Assembly (NCBI GenBank): GCA_028823995.1
Contig: JAPPFD010000030.1
Coordinates: forward strand, 62,001-126,000
Reading direction: 5' to 3'
Origin: a bacterium
GTDB taxonomy: Bacteria; Actinomycetota; Acidimicrobiia; Spongiisociales; ZC4RG35
DNA length: 64,000 nucleotides
Shown here: positions 1-8,976 of the stretch, one piece after another
Layout: every line of letters begins with the position of its first letter
Position numbering within the stretch: the first letter of the stretch is position 1
Notes under the pieces: generated by a model
The model's database searches: none
What the model was told of the DNA's origin: nothing
Seen by the model: the letters and a program-made list of their open reading frames with translations, nothing else
Position numbers and translations under genes: made by a program

Positions 1-199
1 CATCCGGGATCAGGTCCATGGGAACCACCGCGTAAACGGCCAGACCCGCCGCCACGCGCTTGGCGCGCACCGGGACCCTTGGGTCCCGAGAGAGCCGGGC
101 CACCAACTTGGCAAACTGTGGCAGACCAGAAGCCAACCCTGCAATGGTGGTCACCAACAGGTGCCGACCATCTGCGAACCGTCTGCCTTCCCCGCTCAT
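1..199 (-). CDS. DUF1232 (YkvA-like) small membrane protein, partial
   Basis: The frame opens at an ATG at 199 and runs off the left edge after about 66 codons, so only the N-terminal part is visible. The translation reaches a Leu/Ala/Val-rich segment followed by YAVVPMDLIPD. This matches the conserved core of DUF1232, where a helix ends in a P-x-D-L-I-P-D motif. The family consists of small, mostly membrane-associated proteins of unknown function. Its ATG overlaps the TGA of the phosphoesterase gene in an ATGA arrangement, so the two are probably co-translated at the end of the ilvD operon. The motif is seen directly; membrane location is family knowledge. Confidence 0.72.
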   Translation of the reverse strand, partial: MSGEGRRFADGRHLLVTTIAGLASGLPQFAKLVARLSRDPRVPVRAKRVAAGLAVYAVVPMDLIPD

Positions 200-1026
200 C
201 CGATCTCCGCTCGAAGGCCGTCGGCCACTCCATCCGCCGAGAGCCTCACCGGCCGGCGGGTGGCGCGAAAATACCCGACATTGCGGCACAGCGTTGATCC
301 CACCCGCCATTGGTGGGCCTGTGGCTGGTGGACGTCCCCGAAGAAGTGGTAGCGAGGACGCACCTCGAGCAGATAGTCGAGAATCGGGCGGGAAGCCCTC
401 TCGAACCTTCCGGTCACCACGTCGAAGTGCAGAGCCGGCACAGCGGGGGCGAGATGGGTGCAGAGAATGTCCACCTCCCCCAGTCCGGCCAGCTTGTCCG
501 CCATCTCCCGGTCCGAAACCTCCCCGGAAGCATTCATGGGAGTGGTCAACCCTCCACCGGCAAAGCCCACCCGGTGGCCTTCGATCACCACCACCTCCCC
601 ATCCACGAACCTGGATCCCTCCGGGAGGCTCTGGCGTAACAGTTCCGGGCGGTCGACGTTCCCGTAGGTCACGTACGAATCGGATGCCTCCAGGGCCTCC
701 CTCATCAGCCCGTACTGCTTCTTCACCTCTACGGTCAACGCAGCGCGGAACCACTCGTAGCGGTCACCGACTCTCTCCGCCCACAGCGACCGCATCTCCT
801 CGAACCGCGAACCTCCCCGGGAGGCGGCGATTCTGCGGGCGAAGTCGATGCCGAGGACTTCGGCGAAGATGCCTTCCCCGGTCCGGTAATCCACCAGGTT
901 GATCAGGTCCCCCAGGACGAGAAGGGGCTCCCCCCTGGAAGCCACCTCCGCCAGGGCGGAAAAGCGGCCGTGGATGTCCGAAACCAGCAACACGACAAAT
1001 CTAAAAGTGGTTGGTGACCGCTCCAT
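196..1026 (-). CDS. metallophosphoesterase (calcineurin-like)
   Basis: About 276 residues. The metal-binding motifs of calcineurin-like phosphoesterases appear in order: SDIHG near residue 17, a GDL motif (VLGDLINL) about 20 residues later, [14 protein letters not shown] and a late FFGDVHQPQ. The substrate cannot be told from sequence. The ATG at 1026 overlaps the end of ilvD by 26 bp in another frame. A GTG at 993, just after the ilvD stop, is a credible alternative that would start right at the first beta strand. The gene sits between ilvD and a DUF1232 gene in one transcription direction, with an ATGA overlap to the latter. Confidence 0.85.
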   Translation of the reverse strand: MERSPTTFRFVVLLVSDIHGRFSALAEVASRGEPLLVLGDLINLVDYRTGEGIFAEVLGIDFARRIAASRGGSRFEEMRSLWAERVGDRYEWFRAALTVEVKKQYGLMREALEASDSYVTYGNVDRPELLRQSLPEGSRFVDGEVVVIEGHRVGFAGGGLTTPMNASGEVSDREMADKLAGLGEVDILCTHLAPAVPALHFDVVTGRFERASRPILDYLLEVRPRYHFFGDVHQPQAHQWRVGSTLCRNVGYFRATRRPVRLSADGVADGLRAEIG

Positions 1027-2674
1027 TCTCCGCGCCGCCCACCAGGTTGGCGTACTTGGCGAGGGCGCCGGAGGGATACCGGACCGGGGCCGGCTTCCAC
1101 CCCGCCCTCCTCTCCTCCAGCACGTCATCGGCCACCAGGAGATCCAGTCGGCGGGCAGCCACATCCACTTTGATGCGGTCCCCCTCCTCTACCAGGCCGA
1201 TCGGCCCTCCAACCTCGGACTCGGGGGCGACGTGGCCGATGCACAGGCCGGTGGTGCCGCCCGAGAAACGCCCGTCCGTTATCAGCAGGACCTCCGACCC
1301 CAATCCCGCTCCCTTGATCGCCGCGGTGATGGCAAGCATCTCCCGCATGCCCGGGCCGCCGCGCGGGCCCTCGGTCCGGATCACCAGCACCTCCCCGGGA
1401 TGGATGTTCCCCGAGAAGAGCGCCGCCAAGGCGCCCTGTTCCCCGTCGAAGACCCGGGCCGGACCCTCGAAAACCTCGAGGGCCACCCCGGCCACCTTGA
1501 CCACGGCTCCCTTCGGCGCCAGGGAGCCTCGCAGGATGGCGATGCCGCCCTCGGCCGCGATGGGATCGGAGGCGGGACGCAGCACGTCCTGGTCGATCGG
1601 GGCCTTCACATACCTGAGGTTTTCCGCCATGGTCTTACCCGTGGCCGTCAGGCAGTCGCCATGCAGCAACCCCTCTTCGAACAGGACTTTCAACACCACG
1701 GGAACCCCTCCGAGATGGTCGACGTCGACCATGTGATACCTGCCGAACGGCTTCAGGTCGCCGATGTGGGGAGTCCGGCGGCTGATACGGTCGAAGTCCT
1801 CCAGTTCCAGTTCCACTCCCGCCTCATGCGCCAGAGCCATCAGATGGAGAACCGCGTTGGTGGAACCGCCCAGCGCCATCACGGTGGTGATGGCGTTCTC
1901 GAATGCCGGCCGGGTCATGATCTGGCGGGGCCGTATTCCCTCCCTGAGGAGATTCATCACCGCCTCGCCGCTCTGGCGCGCATAGACGCCCAGGCGGGTG
2001 TCGACCGCGGGAACCGACGCCGACCCGGGGAGGGACATCCCGATCGCTTCTCCCACCGAGGCCATGGTGTTGGCTGTGAACATCCCCGCGCAAGAACCGG
2101 CGCCCGGACAGGCGTTGCGTTCGATTTCATCAAGATCCTCGGCGCTGATCCGCCCCTGGGACTCGGCCCCGATCCCCTCGAAGACATCCACGATGGAGAT
2201 GTCCCGGCCCCGGTAGCGGCCGGGCAGGCTCGATCCACCATACAGGAACACCGCGGGCAGGTTTGAGCGGGCCGCCGCCATAAGCATGCCCGGCAGGGAC
2301 TTGTCGCACCCGGCGATGGTCACCAGGGCGTCGAATCGCTCGGCGTGCACCATCAATTCCACCGAGTCGGCGATCACTTCCCGGGAGACGAGGGAGGCTC
2401 GCATCCCCTCGTGGCCCATCGAGATGCCGTCCGAGACCGCAATGGTGGCGAATGAGAGCCCCACGCCGCCTCCGACGCGTACCCCCTCCTTGGCCCGCTC
2501 AGCGAGGACCGGGCCGGTGATGTTGCAGGGCGTGACCTCGTTCCCCGCCGAAACCACGCCTACCTGCGGCTTGGTGAAGTCCTCATCGGAAAGGCCCACC
2601 GCCCGCAGCATGGCGCGCGCTCCGGCGCGGGCGGGACCCTCTGTTACGTCTTGAGATTGAATCTTGAGCGACAT
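1001..2674 (-). CDS. ilvD: dihydroxy-acid dehydratase
   Basis: 557 residues, the normal length for IlvD. It dehydrates 2,3-dihydroxy-isovalerate and 2,3-dihydroxy-3-methylvalerate to the 2-keto acids of valine and isoleucine in the cytosol. The three cysteines expected to hold the Fe-S cluster are visible: EVTPCNITG (Cys50), AGCDKSLPG (Cys123) and [15 protein letters not shown] (Cys195). The ATG at 2674 ([18 protein letters not shown]) gives the family-standard N terminus; the upstream extension is junk-like. It is separated from ilvBNC, which lies on the opposite strand from 6.7 kb, so the pathway is split between two transcription units. Confidence 0.97.
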   Translation of the reverse strand: MSLKIQSQDVTEGPARAGARAMLRAVGLSDEDFTKPQVGVVSAGNEVTPCNITGPVLAERAKEGVRVGGGVGLSFATIAVSDGISMGHEGMRASLVSREVIADSVELMVHAERFDALVTIAGCDKSLPGMLMAAARSNLPAVFLYGGSSLPGRYRGRDISIVDVFEGIGAESQGRISAEDLDEIERNACPGAGSCAGMFTANTMASVGEAIGMSLPGSASVPAVDTRLGVYARQSGEAVMNLLREGIRPRQIMTRPAFENAITTVMALGGSTNAVLHLMALAHEAGVELELEDFDRISRRTPHIGDLKPFGRYHMVDVDHLGGVPVVLKVLFEEGLLHGDCLTATGKTMAENLRYVKAPIDQDVLRPASDPIAAEGGIAILRGSLAPKGAVVKVAGVALEVFEGPARVFDGEQGALAALFSGNIHPGEVLVIRTEGPRGGPGMREMLAITAAIKGAGLGSEVLLITDGRFSGGTTGLCIGHVAPESEVGGPIGLVEEGDRIKVDVAARRLDLLVADDVLEERRAGWKPAPVRYPSGALAKYANLVGGAENGAVTNHF

Positions 2675-2733
2675 ATGCCGATGATAAGCCCCGGCCACTG
2701 AACAAGGAGCCTCCCCGGGGTTCGGAGAGACCC

Positions 2734-3339
2734 TCATTCCAGAACCGAATAGCCGCTCCAAGTAGCCGACCACCGGGCAAGGGTGGAGAGCAACGTGTCG
2801 TAGTGGTCGGTCAAGACCAGGACTCCAATCGCCGCCAGCACCGCTTTGGCCGCTATTGCCACCCACCGGCCGTCCATCCATCTGCGGACAACCGGAAGGT
2901 ACATAGCCACGGCCAGGATGGCTACCAGCGGGATCATCACTCCGATCAGATACACCCCCAACAACCAGAGCGCCGCGCCCGGCTCATCCTGCGCCCGGGT
3001 AAGCACCGTTCCCAGTTCCTCTCCCACGCATGGAAACCACGTGGCGCCGGCGAATGTTCCCAAAAGAGCCGACCCGGCGAGGCCGGCAGGCCGGCGGTTC
3101 ACCATCAGCGCCAGCGCCAGTCCCCCAATCACCAGCAGTACCGTCGCCACCCGCCCCGCCAGGAGATTGGAGATGCCCGCCGCCCTGATCCAGGCCGACA
3201 GGATGGCGAACCCGGCAAACATGCCCAGCGCCCCCATGCGGTCCTTCCGTCTCAGCACCACCAGCGCCAAGCCCACCAGCAGGACAGAGTAGGAGCAGGC
3301 CAGGACGCTCGAGCGGATCCCCTCCGCGAAGAGGCTCAC
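2734..3339 (-). CDS. CcdA-like cytochrome c biogenesis / thiol-disulfide membrane protein
   Basis: 201 residues, almost entirely hydrophobic, with about six membrane segments. The segment [16 protein letters not shown] resembles the second conserved Cys region of CcdA (W-x-PC-x-G). An earlier cysteine (VLACSYS) may be its partner. CcdA proteins carry electrons from cytoplasmic thioredoxin across the membrane to extracytoplasmic thioredoxin-like proteins. The start is a GTG at 3339 whose last bases form the TGA of the tlpA-like gene (GTGA), with a strong AGAGGAG just upstream. This coupling to a TlpA-like gene supports the assignment. The exact subfamily is uncertain. Confidence 0.8.
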   Translation of the reverse strand: MSLFAEGIRSSVLACSYSVLLVGLALVVLRRKDRMGALGMFAGFAILSAWIRAAGISNLLAGRVATVLLVIGGLALALMVNRRPAGLAGSALLGTFAGATWFPCVGEELGTVLTRAQDEPGAALWLLGVYLIGVMIPLVAILAVAMYLPVVRRWMDGRWVAIAAKAVLAAIGVLVLTDHYDTLLSTLARWSATWSGYSVLE

Positions 3340-4073
3340 ATCTCCTCTGCGAGCAGGAAAGCCACGGTCTGGTCCAACTCGCCATACTTGCCTTCCCCGA
3401 TGTGGTCGAAGCGAACCCGGCCTTCCCGGTCCAGCACGTAGGTACGCGGCCAGTAGGCCGTGCCGCCCGCCTGCCACTCCCAGAAGGTCCTGCGTCTGGT
3501 GTCCAGAACCACCGGCCAGGTGACCCCCAGGTCAACCAGGGCCTTCTTGATGTTGTCCACGTCCTCTTCGTATTTGAACTCGGGAGAATGGATACCGACG
3601 ATCTCCAAACCCTGATCGCGGTACTTCGCGTACATCTCCTGGGTGTACGGGATGCGGTTCTTGCAGTTGTAGCAGCCGAAGGTCCAGAACTCCACCACGA
3701 CCACCTTGCCCCGCAACTCCTCGAGTGTCTCGACCTCCGACTGCAACCAGCCGTCGATATCCACAAGCCGGGGATGGACCTCTCCCAGCACCTCGGGGGT
3801 CGGGAAGGTTGTGGTGGTCGTCGGAGCAACGGTTGTGGTGGTGGTAGCGGGGACCGTGGTCGCCGGAGCAGTCGTCGCGGTGGTAACCGCAGCGGCGTCC
3901 TGCTCTTCAACCGCAACCGTGGTTGACGCCGAAGAGGTGGTGGTCGTCTCCAGGGCCGCCTCCGTCTCCAGCGTTACCTCCTCAGGGTCTTCGGAGGTCA
4001 GCCAGGTCCATCCCAGGGCGATCACCCCTGCGGCGAGGACAGCCAGCAGAACCAGTCGCGAATCGACCTTCAT
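3336..4073 (-). CDS. membrane-anchored TlpA-family thioredoxin with Thr-rich linker
   Basis: 245 residues. An N-terminal membrane anchor (about residues 7-25) is followed by a long Thr/Ala/Pro/Val low-complexity linker (about 41-93). Then comes a thioredoxin-fold domain with the redox motif C-Y-N-C (Cys134, Cys137) and a downstream cis-Pro region in TAYWPRTYVLD. TlpA proteins reduce extracytoplasmic disulfides, for example in cytochrome c maturation. It directly precedes and overlaps the ccdA-like gene, its expected electron donor. The Thr-rich spacer probably carries the domain through the cell wall layer, which is inference. Confidence 0.9.
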   Translation of the reverse strand: MKVDSRLVLLAVLAAGVIALGWTWLTSEDPEEVTLETEAALETTTTSSASTTVAVEEQDAAAVTTATTAPATTVPATTTTTVAPTTTTTFPTPEVLGEVHPRLVDIDGWLQSEVETLEELRGKVVVVEFWTFGCYNCKNRIPYTQEMYAKYRDQGLEIVGIHSPEFKYEEDVDNIKKALVDLGVTWPVVLDTRRRTFWEWQAGGTAYWPRTYVLDREGRVRFDHIGEGKYGELDQTVAFLLAEEM

Positions 4074-4128
4074 AACCGCAGAAACTAGCGAGCCCTGAGC
4101 GCTAACTCTCCTTCGAAGCTGCCGCTGC

Positions 4129-5244
4129 TCACGGGTCGACCCCGGCCAGGGTCAATTCCTCCCTTACCTCCGGGGACCTCTCCCGGGAAGCGGCGTGTCG
4201 GAGGAACATCTCCGCCCGGCGAATGGACAGCCTTACTCCCATGCGATGGACCGCCCATGCTGCATGCAACCGAAGCATCCAGTCGGGACTCCCCAGATAG
4301 CCGGCGACCAGGTCGAGGTGTTCTGCCGTCCCGGTGTTGCCCAGGGCCACCAGGGCGTTGCGGCGCAACACCCGGGGACGGCGGGAGGGTAGATAGAAGT
4401 GCTCGAACCGGCCGGTCAACTCCCGATCCGGGGTCCGCAGAAGCTTCACCAGGTCAACCGATCCTCGGGGAGAGACAGACCGATCCAGCAGGCGGGAACC
4501 GGGCGGGCAGGCCGTGAGGCACTCGTCACACCCATAGAGGCGGTCTTCCAGAAAGGGGCGCAGATCCCGAGGTATGACTCCCGGACTCTGGGCCAACGCC
4601 GCCAGGCACAACCGGGCGTCCAGCACACCGGGCGCCACGAGGGCCCCGGTTGGACAGGCGGGAAGGCATGCCACACAACTCCCGCAGTTCCGCTCCATGA
4701 GCTCGGAGACCGGCAGTCGGGCGTCGGTTACAACCGATCCGATCAGAAACCAGGGTCCCACTCCCGGCGACAGGACCATGGTGCTCTTCCCCCACCACCC
4801 CACCCCGGCTCTCACCGCCGCCGCCCGGTCCACCAGGCGGGAATCGTCAACCAGCACCTCGGAGCGGAACCCGGCCTCCCCCAGTTCGACAGCCAATCTC
4901 TCTAGGCCCGATCGGAGGGGTTGGTAGGCGTCGGTGACCGCGAAACGGGCCACCCGTCCCCGCCCCGGCAGAGCCGGGCCCGGATCGCCTGCATCAGGAA
5001 GGTACGACCGTATCCCAACCACCAGTCGTTCCGCCCAGGGGAAGGAGCGGCGGATGTCGGTGGAGACGTCAGGATCGGTGAAAGTGAAACCCAGCCGAGC
5101 CGACATCCCCGTGGACTTGCGAGAACCGATGGTGAGCCGGGTGGCGGCGAATGGATCGGCGGTACAGACCCCGACCCTGTCCAGTCCCGCCTCCGCGGCC
5201 AGGGCGGTCAGACGGGCGGTCAGACGGGGGAGTTCGCCATCCAC
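4129..5244 (-). CDS. queG: epoxyqueuosine reductase
   Basis: 371 residues from the GTG at 5244. QueG catalyses the last step of queuosine synthesis, reduction of epoxyqueuosine in tRNA, using cobalamin and two 4Fe-4S clusters. Both cluster motifs are visible: CGSCVACLPACPTGAL near residues 187-202 and YGCDECLTACP further on. The VDDSRLVDRAAA and GWWGKSTMVLSP stretches are typical of the family, and the C-terminal part has HEAT-like helices. The GTG was chosen because a GGAGG lies about 10 bp upstream; it overlaps the NYN gene by 25 bp. No other queuosine genes are in the window. Confidence 0.94.
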   Translation of the reverse strand: MDGELPRLTARLTALAAEAGLDRVGVCTADPFAATRLTIGSRKSTGMSARLGFTFTDPDVSTDIRRSFPWAERLVVGIRSYLPDAGDPGPALPGRGRVARFAVTDAYQPLRSGLERLAVELGEAGFRSEVLVDDSRLVDRAAAVRAGVGWWGKSTMVLSPGVGPWFLIGSVVTDARLPVSELMERNCGSCVACLPACPTGALVAPGVLDARLCLAALAQSPGVIPRDLRPFLEDRLYGCDECLTACPPGSRLLDRSVSPRGSVDLVKLLRTPDRELTGRFEHFYLPSRRPRVLRRNALVALGNTGTAEHLDLVAGYLGSPDWMLRLHAAWAVHRMGVRLSIRRAEMFLRHAASRERSPEVREELTLAGVDP

Positions 5245-6476
5245 TCCGCCAACGCCTCCGAACCAAGAATGACCGCGCCCTGCGCCCGGCAACGTTCCGC
5301 CAGACCGTTGTCGCTGGTGATCACCGCCACCCGCTCCCCGGCCCGACCGGCCGCTTCCCTGGCGATGGCGTCATCGGCGTCCTCCACGTAGAAGCCGGTG
5401 AGGCGACCGCTCCTGAATCGGTTGTCCCAGTCCGGGTCCAGCCCGCTCACATGACGGGAGTCCAGGTAGAAGAGCACTTGATGGCGACCGATCGAGTACC
5501 CGGCCAGATTGTCCAGTTGGTTGGTGACGAACCCGATCGTCCGCAGGTCCGGCTTGCCGGGGATCTGCCGGTGATAGTTCCAGTAGTGAGCAACGTTCCA
5601 CCCATCCACCACCAGGATGAGCCTCGGAGCTTCGTAATAGATCCAACGCATCGCCCCGCCCGACTTCGGATCCATCCCCGGTGGAAGCTCCAGCAGCCTG
5701 GGGTCCGACTCGACCCGGTAAGGCCGGGAATCCGAGCCCACCTCCCAGTAGCTCACCATCTGGTCCAGCATCCGAGCCGCTTCCAGAGGGTCTCGGTTGA
5801 AGCCGATCTCTCCAGTGCTCTGACCATCCAAACGGACCGTCATCGATCTGGTCTTGGAACTGTACCGCTCTCGCAAATCCTGATAACGACGATCCGCTTC
5901 GTCCAGATGGTCCCAGGCTGCATTGGTTTCCCCCTCCCAGTACTCTGCATCCCTTCCCCGGGCCGCCAGCTTTTTTTCCAACTCGGTGATTCTCTCCCTG
6001 GACCGCCTCAGATCCCGCTTCACGTCCTCTGTGCGTCGTTGGACTTCATCTTCAGCCACCTGGCGCAGGCTGGCTAGCTTGGTCTTGAGCAGCCGGTTCT
6101 CCATCTGGGCGTCGGACTCATGTTTCTTCAGCTTCTTGATCTCATCCCTGGCCTCCCCTAGTTCCATCTCCGTCAGGTACCCCCGAGCCTCCCGCTCCCA
6201 GTTCTCAGACCTTTCCAGAAAAAGGACCGAGGCGGCGGTGCGGGGATCGGTGTTGTTCTGTCTTCCCGCGTCCCAACCGTTGAGGGTGGCCTCGCGGAAG
6301 CCTGCGTCTCTGTCGAGTTCCCGGTACAGGGCCTGGGCCTCTATAGGCGTTAACTTCCTCGACGAAGAACTGCGTGTCCGGCGGAGATTGTGGGGTACCT
6401 CGTCCGGTCGCATAGCCTTGATCACCCTCCGGGCCTCCTCCAAAGCAAGCCGAAAGTCTTCAGGCCGAAAATTCAT
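5220..6476 (-). CDS. NYN-domain (YacP-like) putative RNase with coiled coil
   Basis: 418 residues in three parts. A charged N-terminal region (1-100) is followed by a long coiled coil (about 103-210, rich in Glu/Lys/Arg heptads) and a C-terminal PIN/NYN-type domain starting at ILVVDGWNVAHYW (residues 287-299). Later acidic positions fit the nuclease fold: YVEDADDAIARE and VITSDNGLAE. YacP/NYN proteins are metal-dependent ribonucleases of RNA turnover or rRNA processing; activity here is inferred from the fold. It heads the queG-tlpA-ccdA-ilvD direction and is divergent from ilvB. The long coiled coil is unusual for a YacP protein. Confidence 0.82.
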   Translation of the reverse strand: MNFRPEDFRLALEEARRVIKAMRPDEVPHNLRRTRSSSSRKLTPIEAQALYRELDRDAGFREATLNGWDAGRQNNTDPRTAASVLFLERSENWEREARGYLTEMELGEARDEIKKLKKHESDAQMENRLLKTKLASLRQVAEDEVQRRTEDVKRDLRRSRERITELEKKLAARGRDAEYWEGETNAAWDHLDEADRRYQDLRERYSSKTRSMTVRLDGQSTGEIGFNRDPLEAARMLDQMVSYWEVGSDSRPYRVESDPRLLELPPGMDPKSGGAMRWIYYEAPRLILVVDGWNVAHYWNYHRQIPGKPDLRTIGFVTNQLDNLAGYSIGRHQVLFYLDSRHVSGLDPDWDNRFRSGRLTGFYVEDADDAIAREAAGRAGERVAVITSDNGLAERCRAQGAVILGSEALAEWMANSPV

Positions 6477-6571
6477 GATCTAGGGCTGCCTTCACATCTT
6501 TAAAGATACGGCCACGGGCGCCATTTGCACTTCTACAGGCAGCAACGGGACATCAATTCCGCCTATTCGAG

Positions 6572-6600
6572 TTGCAAGGTTGCGAACAAGAGACCATAAT
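6572..6600 (+). promoter_or_regulatory. promoter of the ilvB leader
   Basis: TTGCAA (6572-6577), a 17-bp spacer and CATAAT (6595-6600) match the housekeeping sigma consensus at 4/6 and 5/6 positions with ideal spacing. Transcription would start about 6606-6610, at or a few bases before the ATG of the leader peptide, so the peptide would be translated from an essentially leaderless mRNA. Confidence 0.65.
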
Positions 6601-6609
6601 GTCCAATCA

Positions 6610-6645
6610 ATGAGAAACATCCACCTGTTGCTGGTACTCGAATAG
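6610..6645 (+). CDS. branched-chain amino acid leader peptide (ilvB attenuator)
   Basis: An 11-codon frame, ATG to TAG, encodes MRNIHLLLVLE. It contains Ile, three consecutive Leu, Val and Leu codons, the amino acids made by the downstream genes. This is the hallmark of leader peptides that control ilv operons by ribosome stalling, as known upstream of ilvB in corynebacteria and enterobacteria. It lies directly after a promoter with no room for a Shine-Dalgarno sequence, and before an intrinsic terminator at 6674-6706. The codons include GTA and TTG, which should be uncommon in such GC-rich DNA. The role is inference from arrangement and codon content. Confidence 0.75.
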   Translation: MRNIHLLLVLE

Positions 6646-6673
6646 CGTACGCGCATAAACCGCGTGTGCGCTG

Positions 6674-6706
6674 AATCCCTCCCCCAAAAGGAGGGATTTC
6701 TCTTTG
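6674..6706 (+). terminator. attenuator terminator ahead of ilvB
   Basis: A perfect 9-bp stem AATCCCTCC/GGAGGGATT (6674-6682 with 6690-6698) with a 7-nt loop is followed by TCTCTTT. It lies 25 bp before ilvB and after the leader peptide, so it should stop transcription when branched-chain aminoacyl-tRNAs are plentiful. A second hairpin can form at 6644-6672 (AGCG and ACGCG pairing with CGCGT and CGCT), perhaps a pause structure. I could not identify a convincing antiterminator by eye. Confidence 0.75.
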
Positions 6707-6730
6707 TTAGCCTCACGAAAGCCAACCACC

Positions 6731-8434
6731 ATGACAACAATCACCGGATCGCAATCGGTTATCTCCTCGCTGGAGCACGAGGGCGTAGATCTGATATTCG
6801 GCATTCCGGGTGGGGCAATCCTCCCCGCTTACGACCCTCTTTATTCCAGCCCTATCCGCCACATCCTGGCACGCCACGAACAAGGCGCCGGCCATATGGC
6901 GGCCGGTTACGCATGGGCCACCGGCCGCGTGGGCGTATGCGTCGCCACATCGGGACCGGGGGCGACCAACCTGGTTACCCCTCTGGCAGACGCGCTGATG
7001 GACTCTGTGCCCATGGTTGCCATCACCGGACAGGTCCCCACCCACGCAGTCGGGAACGACGCCTTCCAAGAGGCCTACACGGTCGGGATCACCATGCCCA
7101 CCACAAAACACAACTACTTTGTCACCGATCCCGACGACATCCCAACCGTCATCCACCAAGCCTTTCACCTCGCCTCCTCCGGTCGGCCGGGCCCGGTATT
7201 GGTGGATCTGCCCAAGGATGTGCTGAACCAGGAGACTGAGTGGCATCCACCCCAGGACCTGGATCTTCCCGGTTACAAGCCCACTTTGGACGGCCATCCG
7301 CGGCGGGTGAAGGAAGCAGTCGAGATGCTGGCGGCCAGCCGGCGGCCGGTGCTCTATGTGGGGGGAGGCATTATCAAGTCTGAAGCTTCCGAGGCATTGA
7401 CCCGGTTCGCGGAGATCACCAATATCCCGGTGGTGACCACCCTGATGGGAAGGGGCGCCATACCCGACAGCCATCCGTTGTGTCTGGGAATGCCGGGGAT
7501 GCATGGCAATTACACAGCCATCACCTCCATGCAAAAGTGCGATGTCCTGGCCGCTTTCGGGGTCCGCTTCGACGACCGGGTGACCGGCGACCCAAATCAC
7601 TTCGCGGTCGACGCAAAGATAATCCACGCCGATGTCGATCCCGCCGAGATAGGCAAGGTGCGAACCGCGGACATCCCGATCGTGGCGGACGCCCGCCGGG
7701 TGTTGACGCAGATGATCAAGGCCTGGGGAGACCGTTCCCCGGTCGCCAATCAAGAGTGGTGGGAAACCATACGGGAATGGCAGACCAAGTACCCCCTCTC
7801 CTACGACCAGCAACCGGACGGCCCGATCAAGCCCCAGTTCGTGATAGATGAGTTGGCCAGGGTTACCGGAGGGGACGCCATCCTGGTGGCGGGAGTCGGC
7901 CAGCACCAGATGTGGGCCTCGCAATTCTGGAATTTCGATCGTCCGCGCCGCTGGATCAACTCCGGGGGCCTGGGAACCATGGGTTTCGCCGTCCCCGCCG
8001 CGATCGGCGCCAAGGCAGGGATGTCGGATGAACTCGTCTACGCAGTTGACGGCGACGGGTGCTTTCAGATGACCTTCCAGGAATTGATCACGGCCGCCGC
8101 CCACGGGATCCCCGTCAAGGTGGCTGTCTTCAACAACGGCGCCCACGGCATGGTCAAGCAGTGGCAGAAGCTCTTCTACGGGGGACGGCTCTCGGCAAGC
8201 CTGCTCAATTCCGAGGTCGTGGACTACGTGAAACTGGCTGAGGGAATGGGCTGCATCGGGCTGAGGGCGGAGGCGCCCGAGGAAGTGGGTCCCATCCTCG
8301 AGAAGTCTCTGACCATCGACGACCGCCCGGTGGTGGTGGAAATGGTGGTCGACCCCGATGAGATGGTATTCCCGATGGTGCCTGCCGGAGGCTCCAACGA
8401 CAATGTCATCCTGGGGCCGGAGCCGGCGGACTGA
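6731..8434 (+). CDS. ilvB: acetolactate synthase, large (catalytic) subunit
   Basis: 567 residues. This thiamine-diphosphate enzyme makes acetolactate and acetohydroxybutyrate, the first common step of Val/Leu and Ile synthesis. Visible hallmarks are the catalytic Glu in ARHEQGAGHMAAGYA, GVRFDDRVTGD in the middle domain, and the TPP-binding GDG...NN motif (VDGDGCFQMTFQEL to VAVFNN) near residue 440. The ATG at 6731 gives MTTITGSQSVI, a normal family start; an upstream in-frame TTG at 6704 lies inside the terminator and is unlikely. It is controlled by the leader and terminator upstream and is followed after 2 bp by ilvN. Confidence 0.97.
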   Translation: MTTITGSQSVISSLEHEGVDLIFGIPGGAILPAYDPLYSSPIRHILARHEQGAGHMAAGYAWATGRVGVCVATSGPGATNLVTPLADALMDSVPMVAITGQVPTHAVGNDAFQEAYTVGITMPTTKHNYFVTDPDDIPTVIHQAFHLASSGRPGPVLVDLPKDVLNQETEWHPPQDLDLPGYKPTLDGHPRRVKEAVEMLAASRRPVLYVGGGIIKSEASEALTRFAEITNIPVVTTLMGRGAIPDSHPLCLGMPGMHGNYTAITSMQKCDVLAAFGVRFDDRVTGDPNHFAVDAKIIHADVDPAEIGKVRTADIPIVADARRVLTQMIKAWGDRSPVANQEWWETIREWQTKYPLSYDQQPDGPIKPQFVIDELARVTGGDAILVAGVGQHQMWASQFWNFDRPRRWINSGGLGTMGFAVPAAIGAKAGMSDELVYAVDGDGCFQMTFQELITAAAHGIPVKVAVFNNGAHGMVKQWQKLFYGGRLSASLLNSEVVDYVKLAEGMGCIGLRAEAPEEVGPILEKSLTIDDRPVVVEMVVDPDEMVFPMVPAGGSNDNVILGPEPAD

Positions 8435-8436
8435 CC

Positions 8437-8961
8437 GTGACCGCAGTATCGCATCCACCCCGCCATACGTTGAGCTTGATTGTGGAGAATCGCCCGGGAG
8501 TGTTGGCCCGGGTGTCCTCCTGCCTGGCCCGCCGGGGTTTCAACATCCATTCGCTGGCCGTGGGCCCAACCATCGATCCGGGCCTCTCCCGCATAACGGT
8601 GGTGGTGGAGTCCGAGAAGCTCGAACAGGTGAAGAAGCAGCTCCACAAGCTGATCAATGTGATCAGGATCTTCGAACTCGAGCCGTCCAAGGCCGTGGAG
8701 CGAGAGACCATGCTGATCCGGGTTGCGGCCATCGGTAACGCCCGGACGGAGGCAATTGAAGTAGCCAACATCTTCAAAGCGACGGTGGTGGACGTGGGAT
8801 ACAACAGCCTCACCTTCGAAGTGACGGGTCGACCTGCGAAGCTGAACGACCTCATCGAACTTCTGCGGCCGTTCGGCGTGGTGGAACTGGTCAAGTCGGG
8901 GCGGATCGCCATCGGGCGGGCCCCCAAGAGCAAGCCCTCCCGGATGAGGGCAGTGGGATAG
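8437..8961 (+). CDS. ilvN: acetolactate synthase, small (regulatory) subunit
   Basis: 174 residues starting at a GTG 2 bp after the ilvB stop. The N-terminal ACT domain begins HTLSLIVENRPGVLARVSSCLARRGFNIHSL, the classical site for valine feedback inhibition. A C-terminal acetolactate-synthase small-subunit domain follows (about residues 85-160). The protein binds IlvB, raises its activity and confers end-product inhibition. Length and order (ilvB-ilvN-ilvC) are those of other actinobacteria, so the start is well supported despite the lack of a long spacer. Confidence 0.96.
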   Translation: MTAVSHPPRHTLSLIVENRPGVLARVSSCLARRGFNIHSLAVGPTIDPGLSRITVVVESEKLEQVKKQLHKLINVIRIFELEPSKAVERETMLIRVAAIGNARTEAIEVANIFKATVVDVGYNSLTFEVTGRPAKLNDLIELLRPFGVVELVKSGRIAIGRAPKSKPSRMRAVG

Positions 8962-8976
8962 GCGGTGAGAGCTTAA

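Noticed and set aside
1001-1026. Frameshift between ilvD and the phosphoesterase because of their overlap
   Set aside because: Both proteins are complete with their expected termini; the overlap is only 26 bp and a later GTG start would remove it.
899-2266. 455-codon plus-strand frame over ilvD
   Set aside because: Low-complexity Gly/Arg/His/Pro translation opposite a full ilvD; a GC-driven shadow.
6713-8458. 581-codon minus-strand frame over ilvB
   Set aside because: Shadow of ilvB with no motif and no start signal.
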